DNA from: an uncultured Clostridium sp.
Lineage (GTDB): Bacteria > Bacillota > Clostridia > Lachnospirales > Lachnospiraceae
NCBI GenBank assembly: GCA_900547035.1
Contig: URFM01000052.1
Location: 1-24,803 of the forward strand
Reading direction: 5' to 3'
Length of the DNA: 24,803 nucleotides
A model generated the notes under the pieces. That model was not told the origin of the DNA, did not search any database, and saw nothing but the letters and a program-made list of their open reading frames with translations. Positions 1 to 7,871 of this stretch are shown in pieces. Position numbers and translations under genes: made by a program. Position 1 is the first letter of the stretch. Each line of letters starts with the position of its first letter.

Positions 1-522
1 GGCCGTGGTACTGTTGCTACTGGTAGAGTTGAGCGTGGTACTCTGAACCTGAACGATGAGGTTGAGATCGTTGGTATTCATGAGGATGTTCGTAAGACTG
101 TTGTAACCGGTATCGAGATGTTCCGTAAGCTGCTGGATCAGGCTCAGGCTGGTGACAACATCGGCGCTCTGCTGCGTGGCGTACAGAGAACCGAGATCGA
201 GAGAGGACAGTGTCTGTGCAAGCCCGGTTCCGTTCATTGCCATCACAAGTTCACCGCTCAGGTGTACGTACTGACCAAGGACGAGGGCGGTCGTCATACT
301 CCTTTCTTCAACAACTATCGTCCGCAGTTCTACTTCAGAACAACCGACGTTACCGGCGTTTGCGAGCTGCCTGCTGGCGTTGAGATGTGCATGCCCGGCG
401 ACAACGTAGAGATGACCGTTGAGCTGATCCATCCCGTAGCTATGGAGCAGGGACTTCGTTTCGCTATCCGTGAGGGCGGCAGAACCGTTGGTTCCGGAAG
501 AGTTGTTTCCATTATCGAGTAA
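1..522 (+). CDS. tuf: Elongation factor Tu, C-terminal part (5' truncated by window edge)
   Basis: This is the last 173 residues of the GTPase that delivers aminoacyl-tRNA to the ribosome. The open frame runs from base 1 to a TAA at 520-522 and starts at the beginning of EF-Tu domain II ([15 protein letters not shown]), so the G domain lies left of the window. Domain III is complete and contains the hallmark blocks [19 protein letters not shown] and the C-terminal [14 protein letters not shown]. Codon use is strongly biased, as expected for a very highly expressed gene. The segment [16 protein letters not shown] carries three cysteines where many bacterial EF-Tu proteins have Ala, Pro or Lys. 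I see this as lineage variation rather than damage, because the frame is intact. Identification is secure. Confidence 0.98.
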   Translation, partial: GRGTVATGRVERGTLNLNDEVEIVGIHEDVRKTVVTGIEMFRKLLDQAQAGDNIGALLRGVQRTEIERGQCLCKPGSVHCHHKFTAQVYVLTKDEGGRHTPFFNNYRPQFYFRTTDVTGVCELPAGVEMCMPGDNVEMTVELIHPVAMEQGLRFAIREGGRTVGSGRVVSIIE

Positions 523-597
523 TTTCGATTAAATCGATTTATAAATATTAAATAAGGTTTCTCCGGATGGGGAAACCGGTGTCCAAGCGTAAATTAG

Positions 598-633
598 GCC
601 CTGGAGGAGCGTTTGCTCTTCCGGGGCTTTTTT
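598..633 (+). terminator. Intrinsic terminator of tuf
   Basis: A 13-bp stem pairs 598-610 with 615-627 (GCCCTGGAGGAGC with GCTCTTCCGGGGC, including two G-U pairs). It is closed by a GTTT loop and followed by six T at 628-633, the classical Rho-independent form. A smaller 9-bp hairpin (556-564 with 569-577) lies just upstream. It has no T-tract and may only protect the 3' end. Confidence 0.93.
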
Positions 634-660
634 GTACCGGGGACAGATGTATGTTTTTTC

Positions 661-689
661 TTGAACATGTACGGCACAGCGAGTATAAT
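661..689 (+). promoter_or_regulatory. Sigma-A promoter of the membrane-tethered sigma factor gene
   Basis: TTGAAC at 661-666 and a perfect TATAAT at 684-689 are separated by exactly 17 nt. Transcription would start near 696 and give a leader of about 85 nt. No binding site for an alternative sigma factor is evident, so the gene looks at least partly housekeeping-controlled. Confidence 0.8.
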
Positions 690-781
690 GAAATTAAATG
701 TTGAAAAATTGTGGGAAAAATAAAACCTTTGCTCTGGTTGATACGTCTTTTGATTAAGAAAGATGAAGGAGGAGAATGAAT

Positions 782-3520
782 ATGGAGCAAACGATCAGAG
801 GTCTTGTGCTGGCGGCTCAGGGAGGCGACCAGCAGGCCATCGCACAGCTGTACGAGCAGAGCAGCAAAAAGGCCTACTATTTGGCTAAGCAGCTGCTGAA
901 GAATGAGGATTTGGCCCAGGATATTCTGCAGGATTCCTATGTGAAGGTATTTTCTAATCTGCATATGCTGCGCCAGCCGGAGAATTTCCAGGGTTGGCTG
1001 GACACAGTGGTGATCAACAAGAGCAAAGACTATCTGAAAAAGAAGAAACCGGTGCTTTTTTCTCAGATGTCCTCGGAGGAAGAGCCGGATAAGGAGATTG
1101 ATTTCGAGGACGACCGGAGTGCATTTCAGCCGGAGGCCCAGGTGGACTATAAGGAAACGAAACGCTTGGTCCAGGCCATGATTGATAGTCTGCCCGAGGA
1201 GCAGCGGATGGCGGTGGTGCTGAGGTATCTGGAGGACATGCCGGTGAAACGGATCGCCCAGATCATGGAGTGTTCCGAGGGAACGGTAAAGAGCCGGCTG
1301 AACTATGGCCGGAAAGCCATCAAAGCTCAGGTGCTGGAGCTGGAGAAGAAAGGTACCAAGCTCTACTGCATGCCTCTCATTCCGTTCTTGTACTGGATGT
1401 TCCGCCAGCAGGTACTGTCTACGGTGGCCCCTGCTTTTGCAGGAGTTGGAGCAGCGGCAGCAGCCGGAGCAGCTTCGGGGAGCGCCCAGGCGGCTGGAGC
1501 TTCCTCTGGTGCAGCGGGAGCATCATCCGGTGCGGCGAGCGGAGCAGGTCAGGCTGCGGTTTCAGGTCAGGCGACAGCAGCAGGCGGTGCGGCCCAGGGA
1601 GCGGCTTCCGGAGCCGGAGCAGCGGCGGGAGGACTTGGAAAAGGTGTCGCCACTGCGGCAGTAAAGACAGGAGCGGCGGCAGCTGGCAAAGGAATCGCGG
1701 TGAAAGCTGTTGCGGTGGCTGCGGCAGTGTGCATCGGCGGCGGAGCCGCGGCCGGAGGAGTCTATTTGGCCAGAAGAAGTGAAACGGCGGCTGTGGAAGA
1801 GGCGGAACACGCCGAAACGATGCAGAGGGACAATGGGGAAGGATTGGAAGAGTCAGGGGGAGCGGCAGAAAGTGAATTGGTGTCAGAGAAAATGCAGGCA
1901 TTATCAGCCGTAGCGGAAGCAGCCCGGGCTGGAAATCAGATGCAATTAGCTGAGGTATTTTGTACTTATTTCGATGTACTTTATGAGATATCGGTGGATG
2001 ATTTTCAGGGAGAGTATGTACTGTTCGATGGAGAGCGGCTGCTTCCGGATGTAGAAGGTGAAGGACTGTTGCTTCGTACAAGGAGCCGCTTGGATCGGCA
2101 TCAGGGAGGAGCGGGTAGTCCGGAGACTGAGGAAACAAGATATTTTCTTACAGGCTACTATGGGAATTTTACAGATGAAGTTCCGGAAGGTGAACTGCTG
2201 GCTTTTGGGTCTTCGCGTTTGATCAGCAGAACAGAGCCTCCGGTTGGTATGTCAATTTGTCAGGGTACCTATTATGGAGGAGAACATCAGGGTGAAATAA
2301 GAACGTGGCATTGGTATAGGGAAGATCATGACTGGAAAGTAGTTGCAGAGACATCAGGTGATTATATTGAACCGGGTGATGGGTATGGGTACACCGGTCA
2401 TTTTGATATATCTATGGATTCCGATTATTGGGAGACTTTTATATATGGCCCTCAAGGGAATGAAGAACAGTTTTGGGAGTATCCGGATGGGGGATTGCCT
2501 GAAACATTGTACTTTAGTCTGGATATCCAAGAAGGAATGAGTGAGCAGGGCAGGGATTCCTCCTATTATGGAGTTAGCGATGGTACGATCTATACTGAGG
2601 ACGTTGCATGGATCAAAGTGACAGATGAGACAGGAAATTATGGAATGAGCGCGGATGAGCTGGTTGAGAATACAATTGAGGAGGTAATTGTCTGGTCCGA
2701 CCGCTCCTTCAATCAAGGCGAGGGAACCGTACCATTCGAGGGGACTTCGACCCGGGAAGGAGAACGGGGAACGCAAACCGAGACAGCTGAACAGACGGCA
2801 GAACAGATCGCCGAATCGTCCTATGAAGGGGCGGAAGATGTGGTTCAGCTAATGGAGCAGTACGGTCAGCAGACCTTTCAGGGAAGGCTTTCGACTCAAA
2901 ATATGCAGGAGACGGAAGAAGGGTATCTAATGACGGTGCAGCTGGTAGTTCCTCTTACCTTTGATGAAGATCCTACGGAAGGAAAGGCAGTAGGAGATAC
3001 GGTTACCTTCACAGTCAGTGATGTGACCGGACAGATCGCAGAGTTTGAACTGGAAGAAGATGTAATCAGCGGAGGTTTGCAATTTGATTCTTGTGAATTT
3101 AAGTTTCGATATGAGCCTTTCGAGAAGGATGGAAAATGGAGAGCGAATGGATTGAATGATATCGAATTGGCAAAAGAAGTCTATTTGGGACAGATCCTTT
3201 TGAGGAAGGATGCACAAATTGAAGTTTTTCAAAATATGGATGATTATAACCAGGTGAATCTTAGCAATGTTTCTGCTGAGGACTTTGCGGAGGCGCCGGA
3301 AGATTGCTACTGGCGCTGCGAGGACGGAGAGTTGGGCTTGAAAGAACCGGAGGAAGTGGAGGAAACGGAATTGGTATTCAACGAAACCGGAGGTGCTGAA
3401 CTCGTTCCAACGGGACGAACGAGGCTGGAGTATGATTATCCTACGATCAGGGGAGCGTGTACCCTTGTGTTGGATGAAAACGGAAACATCTCCAAAGTTA
3501 CGCAAAACTGGTTCCCGTAA
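782..3520 (+). CDS. ECF-like sigma factor fused to a transmembrane segment and large extracytoplasmic domain
   Basis: The predicted protein has about 912 residues. Residues ~10-90 match sigma-70 region 2 (EDLAQDILQDSYVKVF, NFQGWLDTVVINKSKDYL). Residues ~130-185 match region 4 with its helix-turn-helix (SLPEEQRMAVVLRYLEDMP, IAQIMECSEGTVKSRLNYGR). A short hydrophobic patch (PLIPFLYWMF) follows at ~200, then a ~100-residue Ala/Gly/Ser-rich low-complexity linker. Next is one transmembrane segment (about residues 303-328, AVAVAAAVCIGG... ending in ARR) and ~580 acidic residues that should lie outside the cell. I recognise no family in that outer domain. ECF sigma factors are normally ~160-200 aa and soluble. 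AAGGAGG at 766-772 lies 9 nt before the ATG at 782 but only 3 nt before an in-frame ATG at 776, so 782 is the likelier start. The outer half is visibly more AT-rich than the linker. The sigma assignment is firm; the tethering topology is inferred. Confidence 0.88.
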   Translation: MEQTIRGLVLAAQGGDQQAIAQLYEQSSKKAYYLAKQLLKNEDLAQDILQDSYVKVFSNLHMLRQPENFQGWLDTVVINKSKDYLKKKKPVLFSQMSSEEEPDKEIDFEDDRSAFQPEAQVDYKETKRLVQAMIDSLPEEQRMAVVLRYLEDMPVKRIAQIMECSEGTVKSRLNYGRKAIKAQVLELEKKGTKLYCMPLIPFLYWMFRQQVLSTVAPAFAGVGAAAAAGAASGSAQAAGASSGAAGASSGAASGAGQAAVSGQATAAGGAAQGAASGAGAAAGGLGKGVATAAVKTGAAAAGKGIAVKAVAVAAAVCIGGGAAAGGVYLARRSETAAVEEAEHAETMQRDNGEGLEESGGAAESELVSEKMQALSAVAEAARAGNQMQLAEVFCTYFDVLYEISVDDFQGEYVLFDGERLLPDVEGEGLLLRTRSRLDRHQGGAGSPETEETRYFLTGYYGNFTDEVPEGELLAFGSSRLISRTEPPVGMSICQGTYYGGEHQGEIRTWHWYREDHDWKVVAETSGDYIEPGDGYGYTGHFDISMDSDYWETFIYGPQGNEEQFWEYPDGGLPETLYFSLDIQEGMSEQGRDSSYYGVSDGTIYTEDVAWIKVTDETGNYGMSADELVENTIEEVIVWSDRSFNQGEGTVPFEGTSTREGERGTQTETAEQTAEQIAESSYEGAEDVVQLMEQYGQQTFQGRLSTQNMQETEEGYLMTVQLVVPLTFDEDPTEGKAVGDTVTFTVSDVTGQIAEFELEEDVISGGLQFDSCEFKFRYEPFEKDGKWRANGLNDIELAKEVYLGQILLRKDAQIEVFQNMDDYNQVNLSNVSAEDFAEAPEDCYWRCEDGELGLKEPEEVEETELVFNETGGAELVPTGRTRLEYDYPTIRGACTLVLDENGNISKVTQNWFP

Positions 3521-3588
3521 AGAATATGACGGAGTTCGGTGAGAGTAATGAAAAGTATCCCTGCATTGCCTCAATTTTGAAAAATAAC

Positions 3589-3617
3589 TTGAATTTTCCA
3601 AAGGGGAGTACTATAAT
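3589..3617 (+). promoter_or_regulatory. Sigma-A promoter of the thiamine-uptake operon
   Basis: TTGAAT at 3589-3594 and TATAAT at 3612-3617 are separated by 17 nt. Transcription should start near 3624, about 40 nt before the TPP aptamer. I see no convincing terminator for the preceding gene between 3521 and 3588, so some read-through into the riboswitch is possible. Confidence 0.8.
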
Positions 3618-3663
3618 TAACAACCGAAAAGAAGCACAAATGCTTGACAACAAAATAAAATTT

Positions 3664-3748
3664 TCCCGGGGTGTCGCATGGCGGCTGAGACGGCTTTTTA
3701 AGCCGGACCCGTTAACCTGATCCGGTTCATACCGGCGTAGGGAGTGAA
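3664..3748 (+). ncRNA. TPP riboswitch aptamer (THI element)
   Basis: The conserved blocks of the thiamine pyrophosphate aptamer occur in order: GGGGTG at 3668-3673, GCTGAGA at 3684-3690, GGACCC at 3705-3710, AACCTGATCCGGTT at 3713-3726, and ATACCGGCGTAGGGA at 3729-3743. A variable P3-type hairpin is seen as CGGCTT (3691-3696) pairing with AAGCCG (3700-3705). The aptamer senses intracellular TPP and normally lowers expression of thiamine genes when TPP is plentiful. It lies directly upstream of ykoFEDC, as expected. Confidence 0.97.
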
Positions 3749-3758
3749 AGATGAAGAA

Positions 3759-3802
3759 AAGCCTCTTTTGCTGCGAGAATCGCGGGAGATCAAAGGAGGC
3801 TT
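3759..3802 (+). promoter_or_regulatory. Expression platform: hairpin masking the ykoF ribosome binding site
   Basis: AAGCCTCTTTTG (3759-3770) pairs over 12 bp, with one T-G, with CAAAGGAGGCTT (3791-3802). The second strand contains the whole Shine-Dalgarno AAAGGAGG (3792-3799) of the gene starting at 3808. An inner stem, CTGCGA (3771-3776) with TCGCGG (3780-3785), extends it. AAAAGCC (3757-3763) could instead pair with GGCTTTT (3692-3698) in the P3 arm of the aptamer. That gives a plausible ligand-free alternative that would free the ribosome binding site. Translational control is the simplest reading. The TTATTTT after the stem leaves termination as a second possibility. Confidence 0.75.
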
Positions 3803-3807
3803 ATTTT

Positions 3808-4443
3808 ATGTCTGAAAAAGAGAAAAAACCATATGTGACTTACGGCTCCTGCGCCTGCGGCTGCAGCGGGGCCACGAAGGAGATTACCGGCTGCCGTTTT
3901 TCCCTTTCTCCTATGACGGACCGTTTCGTGGACGTGATTTTAGGTGCCATTGAGAAGGTGCATACGGATAAGGTGTGGTCTACCACGGACAAGCTTTCCA
4001 CTATCTACCGGGGAAAGAGGGAACATGTGCTGGATGCGGTAAAGGCCTGCATGGTTCACGCTTACCATGAGGGCGTTCATATGACCATGGAGGCTACGGT
4101 TTCCAAGGGCTGCCCAGGCGATACGGATGCGGAGAGCTTTCTGGCGGAGGATGACGTGCTGCTGAATGAACCGGAGACTCGGGACATCCATTTTCCGGTG
4201 GCCTGCAAGATTGCCCTTTATCCCATGGGTGTGCCGGATTATATGAAGTATATCGCGGATGTGGTGAACATGGCCATCGACTGCGGCGTATATGAGAAAT
4301 CCTCCCATTATGCTACCATTCTGGAAGGAGACGTACAGGATTTATTTGCCTACTTTGACAAGGCCACGGCCTACTGCGGGGAGAATTTGAGCCATTATAT
4401 TCTGGAAATCACATTGTCAGTCAACAGCCCCACGGCGGAATAA
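3808..4443 (+). CDS. ykoF: YkoF-family thiamine/hydroxymethylpyrimidine-binding protein
   Basis: The predicted protein has 211 residues, close to the ~200 aa of Bacillus subtilis YkoF. It reads as two tandem YkoF ferredoxin-like repeats: an N-terminal one starting at GCRFSLSPMTDRFVDVILGAI, and a second starting at VACKIALYPMGVPDYMKYIADVV. The family binds thiamine or its pyrimidine moiety and is encoded with the YkoEDC transporter. It has no signal peptide, so it should be cytosolic. The start at 3808 has AAAGGAGG 8 nt upstream. An in-frame ATG at 3751 lies inside the riboswitch region and is rejected. The N-terminus is Cys-rich (GSCACGCSG), which may bind metal, but that is only a guess. It is the first gene of the operon and controlled by the TPP riboswitch. 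Confidence 0.9.
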   Translation: MSEKEKKPYVTYGSCACGCSGATKEITGCRFSLSPMTDRFVDVILGAIEKVHTDKVWSTTDKLSTIYRGKREHVLDAVKACMVHAYHEGVHMTMEATVSKGCPGDTDAESFLAEDDVLLNEPETRDIHFPVACKIALYPMGVPDYMKYIADVVNMAIDCGVYEKSSHYATILEGDVQDLFAYFDKATAYCGENLSHYILEITLSVNSPTAE

Positions 4444-4488
4444 GCAGACGGAAAACGGACAGAAGAAATTGGAAAGGAATGGAAGGAT

Positions 4489-5085
4489 ATGAAATTCGAC
4501 TGGAAACTAAAGGATATTTTAATGGTAGGAATCGCGGGAGTACTGTTCTCATTTCTTTATTTGGGAATGGTATATGTGGGAACGGCCCTGTGTACGGCGA
4601 TGACGCCCTTTGGAATGGGCGCTGCCGGATACGAGCCCATCTACGGAATCTGGTTTATGGCGGGCATGTTCGCCCTTTATGTCATCCGCAAGCCGGGAAC
4701 CGGCGTGGTGGCGGAAATGCTGGCGGCTCTCCTGGAGGTGCTGATGGGCAATATGTTCGGCCCCAGGGTGTTCCTTACCGGCTTCTTCCAGGGAATCGGA
4801 ACGGAGATTGGGTTTGCCATCGGAGGTTACAAAAAATATGATATGAAAACCGTTTTGATTGCCTCCGTCACCACCACCATTACCAGTTTTATCTGGAACA
4901 CTTATACTTCCGCCTACTATACACTGGAGCTGTGGCTGGTCGTGGTGATGTTTATCATCCGTCTGGTCAGCTCTCTGCTGTTCTGCGGCGTGATTACCAA
5001 GAAGTTGGCGGACGGACTGGCAAAGGCAGGAGTTTTGAAGGGATACGCCATCGGACAGCAGTATGACAATTTTGACGAGGAGTAA
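4489..5085 (+). CDS. ykoE: ECF transporter S component for thiamine/hydroxymethylpyrimidine (YkoE)
   Basis: This 198-residue integral membrane protein is the substrate-binding S component of an energy-coupling-factor importer. About five to six hydrophobic segments are visible: IAGVLFSFLYLGMVYVGT near residue 15, GIWFMAGMFALYVI near 55, a central block around the VFLTGFFQGIGTEIGFAIGGY region, and a C-terminal helix LWLVVVMFIIRLVSSLLFCGVI. GTEIGFAIGGYKKYD is characteristic of the YkoE family. The ATG at 4489 is preceded by GGAAAGGAATGGAAGG. The gene sits 45 nt after ykoF in the same operon. The TPP riboswitch supports thiamine or its pyrimidine precursor as the substrate. Confidence 0.92.
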   Translation: MKFDWKLKDILMVGIAGVLFSFLYLGMVYVGTALCTAMTPFGMGAAGYEPIYGIWFMAGMFALYVIRKPGTGVVAEMLAALLEVLMGNMFGPRVFLTGFFQGIGTEIGFAIGGYKKYDMKTVLIASVTTTITSFIWNTYTSAYYTLELWLVVVMFIIRLVSSLLFCGVITKKLADGLAKAGVLKGYAIGQQYDNFDEE

Positions 5086-5092
5086 TTACCAC

Positions 5093-6604
5093 ATGAGTGA
5101 AACATCCATCCATGTTCCGGCCATTGAGCTGGAACATGTGACGTTTCGGTACTTTGAACATGGAAAGCACAATGTTCTGGAGGACGCCTGCCTGAAGATT
5201 CCGCAGGGAAAGATTACGGTGATTGCCGGAAACAGCGGCTGCGGCAAGAGCACCATGGCCGCTGTGGCGTCAGGGCTGTATCCGGAGAACGGAGGCGTCC
5301 TGTCTTCCGGAACCATCCGTCTGTTTGGACATCCGGTAAATGAACTGAATCCGGCGGCCAGAAGCCGCTATCTTTCCATGATGTTTCAGAATCCGGATTT
5401 GCAGTTCTGCATGGATACCCTCCGTAAAGAACTGCGTTTTTGTTTGGAAAACATTTCTGTTCCCAGGGAGGAGATGGATTCGAAACTGGAATATTGGGCG
5501 GAGAAAATGGAAATGACGCCTTTTCTGGACCGGAAGCTTTACACCCTGTCCGGCGGCGAAAAGCAGAAGGCAGCTCTGGCATGTTTATTTTTACTGGGCT
5601 CCAGGGCAATTTTGATGGATGAGCCATTTGCCAATATTGATGAGAAATGGGCAAAGGAGATTATTCAGTGGATTGTCCGTCAGAACCGGGAGCAGGGACT
5701 GACGGTGGCGGCCATTGACCACCGGCTGGATTACTGGCTGACCGCAGCAGATGAGGTCATCGTCATGGGCAAAGGCGGAGTGATTCTGGACCGGGGTATT
5801 AACCGGGAAAATTTCGAAGACCACAGGGCTGTATTTGACCAGGAAGGGCTTTATTATCCGGGGCGTTACCAACCGGCGGTGAACATACGGGAGGAAAGAG
5901 AACCAGCCCTGGTGCTGGATCAGGTTTCTGTGGAAGGACTGCTGGACCAGGCTTCGGCTGTGATCCCCAAGGGACAGATTACCGCGCTTTTAGGCCCATC
6001 CGGCTGTGGAAAAACCACGCTGTTTCGCACGCTCTTAGGGAAAAAGTCCTACGGCGGTTCTATGAAAGCGGATTTTGGCCAGGGGCTGAGAGAAATCTCG
6101 GGCATTCGGCCCAAAGAGCGTTTTCTGCATATGGGTATTGTCTTTCAGAATCCCAGCAATCAGTTTATCAGCCAAAACGTATATCAGGAAGTGGAAGAAA
6201 GCTACCGCCGCTGGCAGCCCGGGCTGAAAGAGGGGGAAAGAAAGGAACTGGCAGAGGAACAGCTGAAAGCCTATGGCCTGGGCCAGTACCGGAAATATTC
6301 ACCCTATATGCTGAGTCAGGGACAGCAGAGGCGCTTGGCCGTGCTGGCGGCATTGGCGGGAAATCAGGAGATTCTTCTGCTGGACGAGCCTACTTACGGT
6401 CAGGACTATCGTTCTGCCATGGCGATTATGGAGGAGCTGAAAGAGAAAGTTGAGAAAGAAGGACTGACAGTGCTGATGGCGACCCATGACCGTCCGCTGG
6501 CTCAGGCGGTAAGCCATGTGATCTACGAGATTCAGGAGAAAAAACTGGTTCGGATTTCCGGTCAGCAGCCGGGGAAAGGAGAAAACGATGGAGCAGAAAA
6601 TTGA
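5093..6604 (+). CDS. ykoD: ECF transporter ATPase with two fused ABC domains (YkoD)
   Basis: The predicted protein has 503 residues and carries two complete ABC ATPase domains in one chain, the usual form of YkoD. Domain 1 has Walker A GNSGCGKST (~46-54), signature LSGGEKQ (~153) and Walker B LMDEPF (~175). Domain 2 has Walker A GPSGCGKTT (~301-309), signature LSQGQQRR (~406) and Walker B LLDEPT (~429), with a switch histidine in ATHDRP. Both halves look catalytically competent. They power uptake through YkoC and YkoE. GAGGAG (5077-5082) lies 10 nt before the ATG at 5093, just after the ykoE stop. An in-frame ATG at 5063 has no ribosome binding site and is less likely. The 3' end overlaps ykoC by 17 nt, suggesting translational coupling. 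Confidence 0.93.
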   Translation: MSETSIHVPAIELEHVTFRYFEHGKHNVLEDACLKIPQGKITVIAGNSGCGKSTMAAVASGLYPENGGVLSSGTIRLFGHPVNELNPAARSRYLSMMFQNPDLQFCMDTLRKELRFCLENISVPREEMDSKLEYWAEKMEMTPFLDRKLYTLSGGEKQKAALACLFLLGSRAILMDEPFANIDEKWAKEIIQWIVRQNREQGLTVAAIDHRLDYWLTAADEVIVMGKGGVILDRGINRENFEDHRAVFDQEGLYYPGRYQPAVNIREEREPALVLDQVSVEGLLDQASAVIPKGQITALLGPSGCGKTTLFRTLLGKKSYGGSMKADFGQGLREISGIRPKERFLHMGIVFQNPSNQFISQNVYQEVEESYRRWQPGLKEGERKELAEEQLKAYGLGQYRKYSPYMLSQGQQRRLAVLAALAGNQEILLLDEPTYGQDYRSAMAIMEELKEKVEKEGLTVLMATHDRPLAQAVSHVIYEIQEKKLVRISGQQPGKGENDGAEN

Positions 6605-7337
6605 CGCCCGTTTTATGAATGGGCTGAATCCTTTTGTGAAAGCGGTGGCCATCCTCATTGCCGGACTGATTCTGGCTTTTTCCTATCTGGTTACCCTGAA
6701 TCTGGCGGTATGCGGCCTGTGTCTTGTTCTGCTGCTGTTTTTCTCCAGGGCAAAGCTTTCCACCATGGGAAAAATCCTGATTCCGGCGCTGATCGCTTCG
6801 GTGAGTCTGTTTATGACCGGATTATTAAATTCCAGCGGAAGCGGAGGAAGCGTGGCAGGTTCCCAGAATTTCCAGGTAGCCATGAACTCCAGCCTGTCGG
6901 TGTACAACGCCATGCAGCTTTCTACCAGGGTCATGGCCTTTGCTATGCTGGGAATTTTGTTTTCTCTGACTACAGACGGCGAGCTGTTTATCCAGAGCCT
7001 GATGCATCAGTGCGGGCTAAAGCCCAAATTCGCCTATGGAATTCTGGCGGCCTTTCATCTGATGCCCCATATCGGGGAGGAGTACCGCAACGCCAAGCTG
7101 GCCTTTTCCGTCCGGGGCATGAAGACGGGACCCTTTTCCACAAAGCCGCTCTTTGCGGCTATGGTCAACTGCCTGCGATGGTCGGAGAGCATTGCCATGG
7201 CCATGGAGTCCAAGGGTTTTGACGGGGACGGCAAACGGACCTACTATTATGTTACCAGGGTACACTGGTACGATGGGGCGTTCCTGGTGGTCTTAAACGG
7301 GGCGATCGGAGCGGGACTTGTGCTGCTGCACTACTAA
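6588..7337 (+). CDS. ykoC: ECF transporter transmembrane T component (YkoC)
   Basis: This 249-residue membrane protein is the EcfT-type scaffold coupling the ATPase to the S component. Hydrophobic helices occur near residues 15-30 (AVAILIAGLILAFSYLV), 35-50, 60-80, 105-125 and at the C-terminus. The cytoplasmic coupling region is visible: RNAKLAFSVRGMK (~165) and AMAMESKGFDGDGKRTYYY (~205). The latter matches the Ala-Arg-Gly-type coupling motif position of EcfT proteins. It is the last gene of the operon and starts inside ykoD with AAAGGAG just upstream. The hairpin at 7350-7389 follows. Confidence 0.92.
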   Translation: MEQKIDARFMNGLNPFVKAVAILIAGLILAFSYLVTLNLAVCGLCLVLLLFFSRAKLSTMGKILIPALIASVSLFMTGLLNSSGSGGSVAGSQNFQVAMNSSLSVYNAMQLSTRVMAFAMLGILFSLTTDGELFIQSLMHQCGLKPKFAYGILAAFHLMPHIGEEYRNAKLAFSVRGMKTGPFSTKPLFAAMVNCLRWSESIAMAMESKGFDGDGKRTYYYVTRVHWYDGAFLVVLNGAIGAGLVLLHY

Positions 7338-7349
7338 AAAGAAATGTGA

Positions 7350-7389
7350 AAAGCGCTGGGACGTCCACTGCGGACTGTTCCGGCGCTTT
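7350..7389. terminator. Hairpin terminator between convergent ykoC and trxA
   Basis: AAAGCGC (7350-7356) pairs with GCGCTTT (7383-7389), and the stem continues inward through G-U pairs and one bulge for about 16 bp. Read on the minus strand it is followed by TTTT, then CACATTTCTTTTT, so it fits best as the trxA terminator. On the plus strand there is no real T-tract, so ykoC termination here would be weak. Confidence 0.65.
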
Positions 7390-7427
7390 CGAATTTCGTA
7401 CGTTGTATTTAAGAAAAATGCAGCGCA

Positions 7428-7745
7428 TTATCCCCGGGCCTTCGCAATCAGCTGCTCCAGCTCGGACATGCGGATTAAGCCGCTGTTCTGGACAACCAGA
7501 TTTCCGTCCTTGAAGAACAGAAGGGTGGGAACGGACATGATCTTGAACTGATTGGTCAGCTCCTGCTCCTCGTCAATGTCCACCTTATAAAATGTCACAT
7601 CTTTCATCTGGTCTGCTGCCTGCTCTAAAACAGGAGCCAGCATCTTGCAGGGACCGCACCAGGTCGCGAAGAAGTCTACTACCACAACGCCGGGCGCTTT
7701 GATTTTCTCGTTAAAATTGCTGCTTGTCAGATGTTCTAATGCCAT
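7428..7745 (-). CDS. trxA: Thioredoxin
   Basis: This 105-residue thioredoxin has the active site WCGPC (Cys30 and Cys33) after VVVVDFFAT, the cis-proline in MSVPTLLFF, and the DEEQEL helix. It is a soluble cytosolic disulfide reductase that takes electrons from thioredoxin reductase. No reductase gene is nearby. GGAGGA lies 7 nt before the ATG at 7745. An upstream in-frame ATG at 7772 would add nine residues (MQKDTEELI) that no thioredoxin needs. It is transcribed convergently with the thiamine operon. I could not find a convincing -35/-10 pair for it in 7746-7871. Confidence 0.96.
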   Translation of the reverse strand: MALEHLTSSNFNEKIKAPGVVVVDFFATWCGPCKMLAPVLEQAADQMKDVTFYKVDIDEEQELTNQFKIMSVPTLLFFKDGNLVVQNSGLIRMSELEQLIAKARG

Positions 7746-7871
7746 AATCAATTCCTCCGTATCTTTCTGCATGAATTTGTAACTGTTAAATTAGTATTTC
7801 GTTTTGATGGTTTTACTATACTACTTTTTTAAGCGGGATTCTGTGATTAAGTCACCGATGAAGTTAAACTC

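Noticed and set aside
1419..2138. 239-codon minus-strand frame opposite the Ala/Gly-rich linker
   Set aside because: It is a low-complexity Pro/Leu-rich shadow caused by GC-rich repeats on the other strand.
3526..3720. 64-codon open frame spanning the promoter and TPP aptamer
   Set aside because: It covers the -35/-10 elements and conserved riboswitch bases, has no ribosome binding site and shows no recognisable protein.
7318..7551. 77-codon plus-strand frame across the ykoC-trxA gap
   Set aside because: It overlaps the ykoC end, the terminator hairpin and the trxA 3' end on the other strand, with no protein signature.
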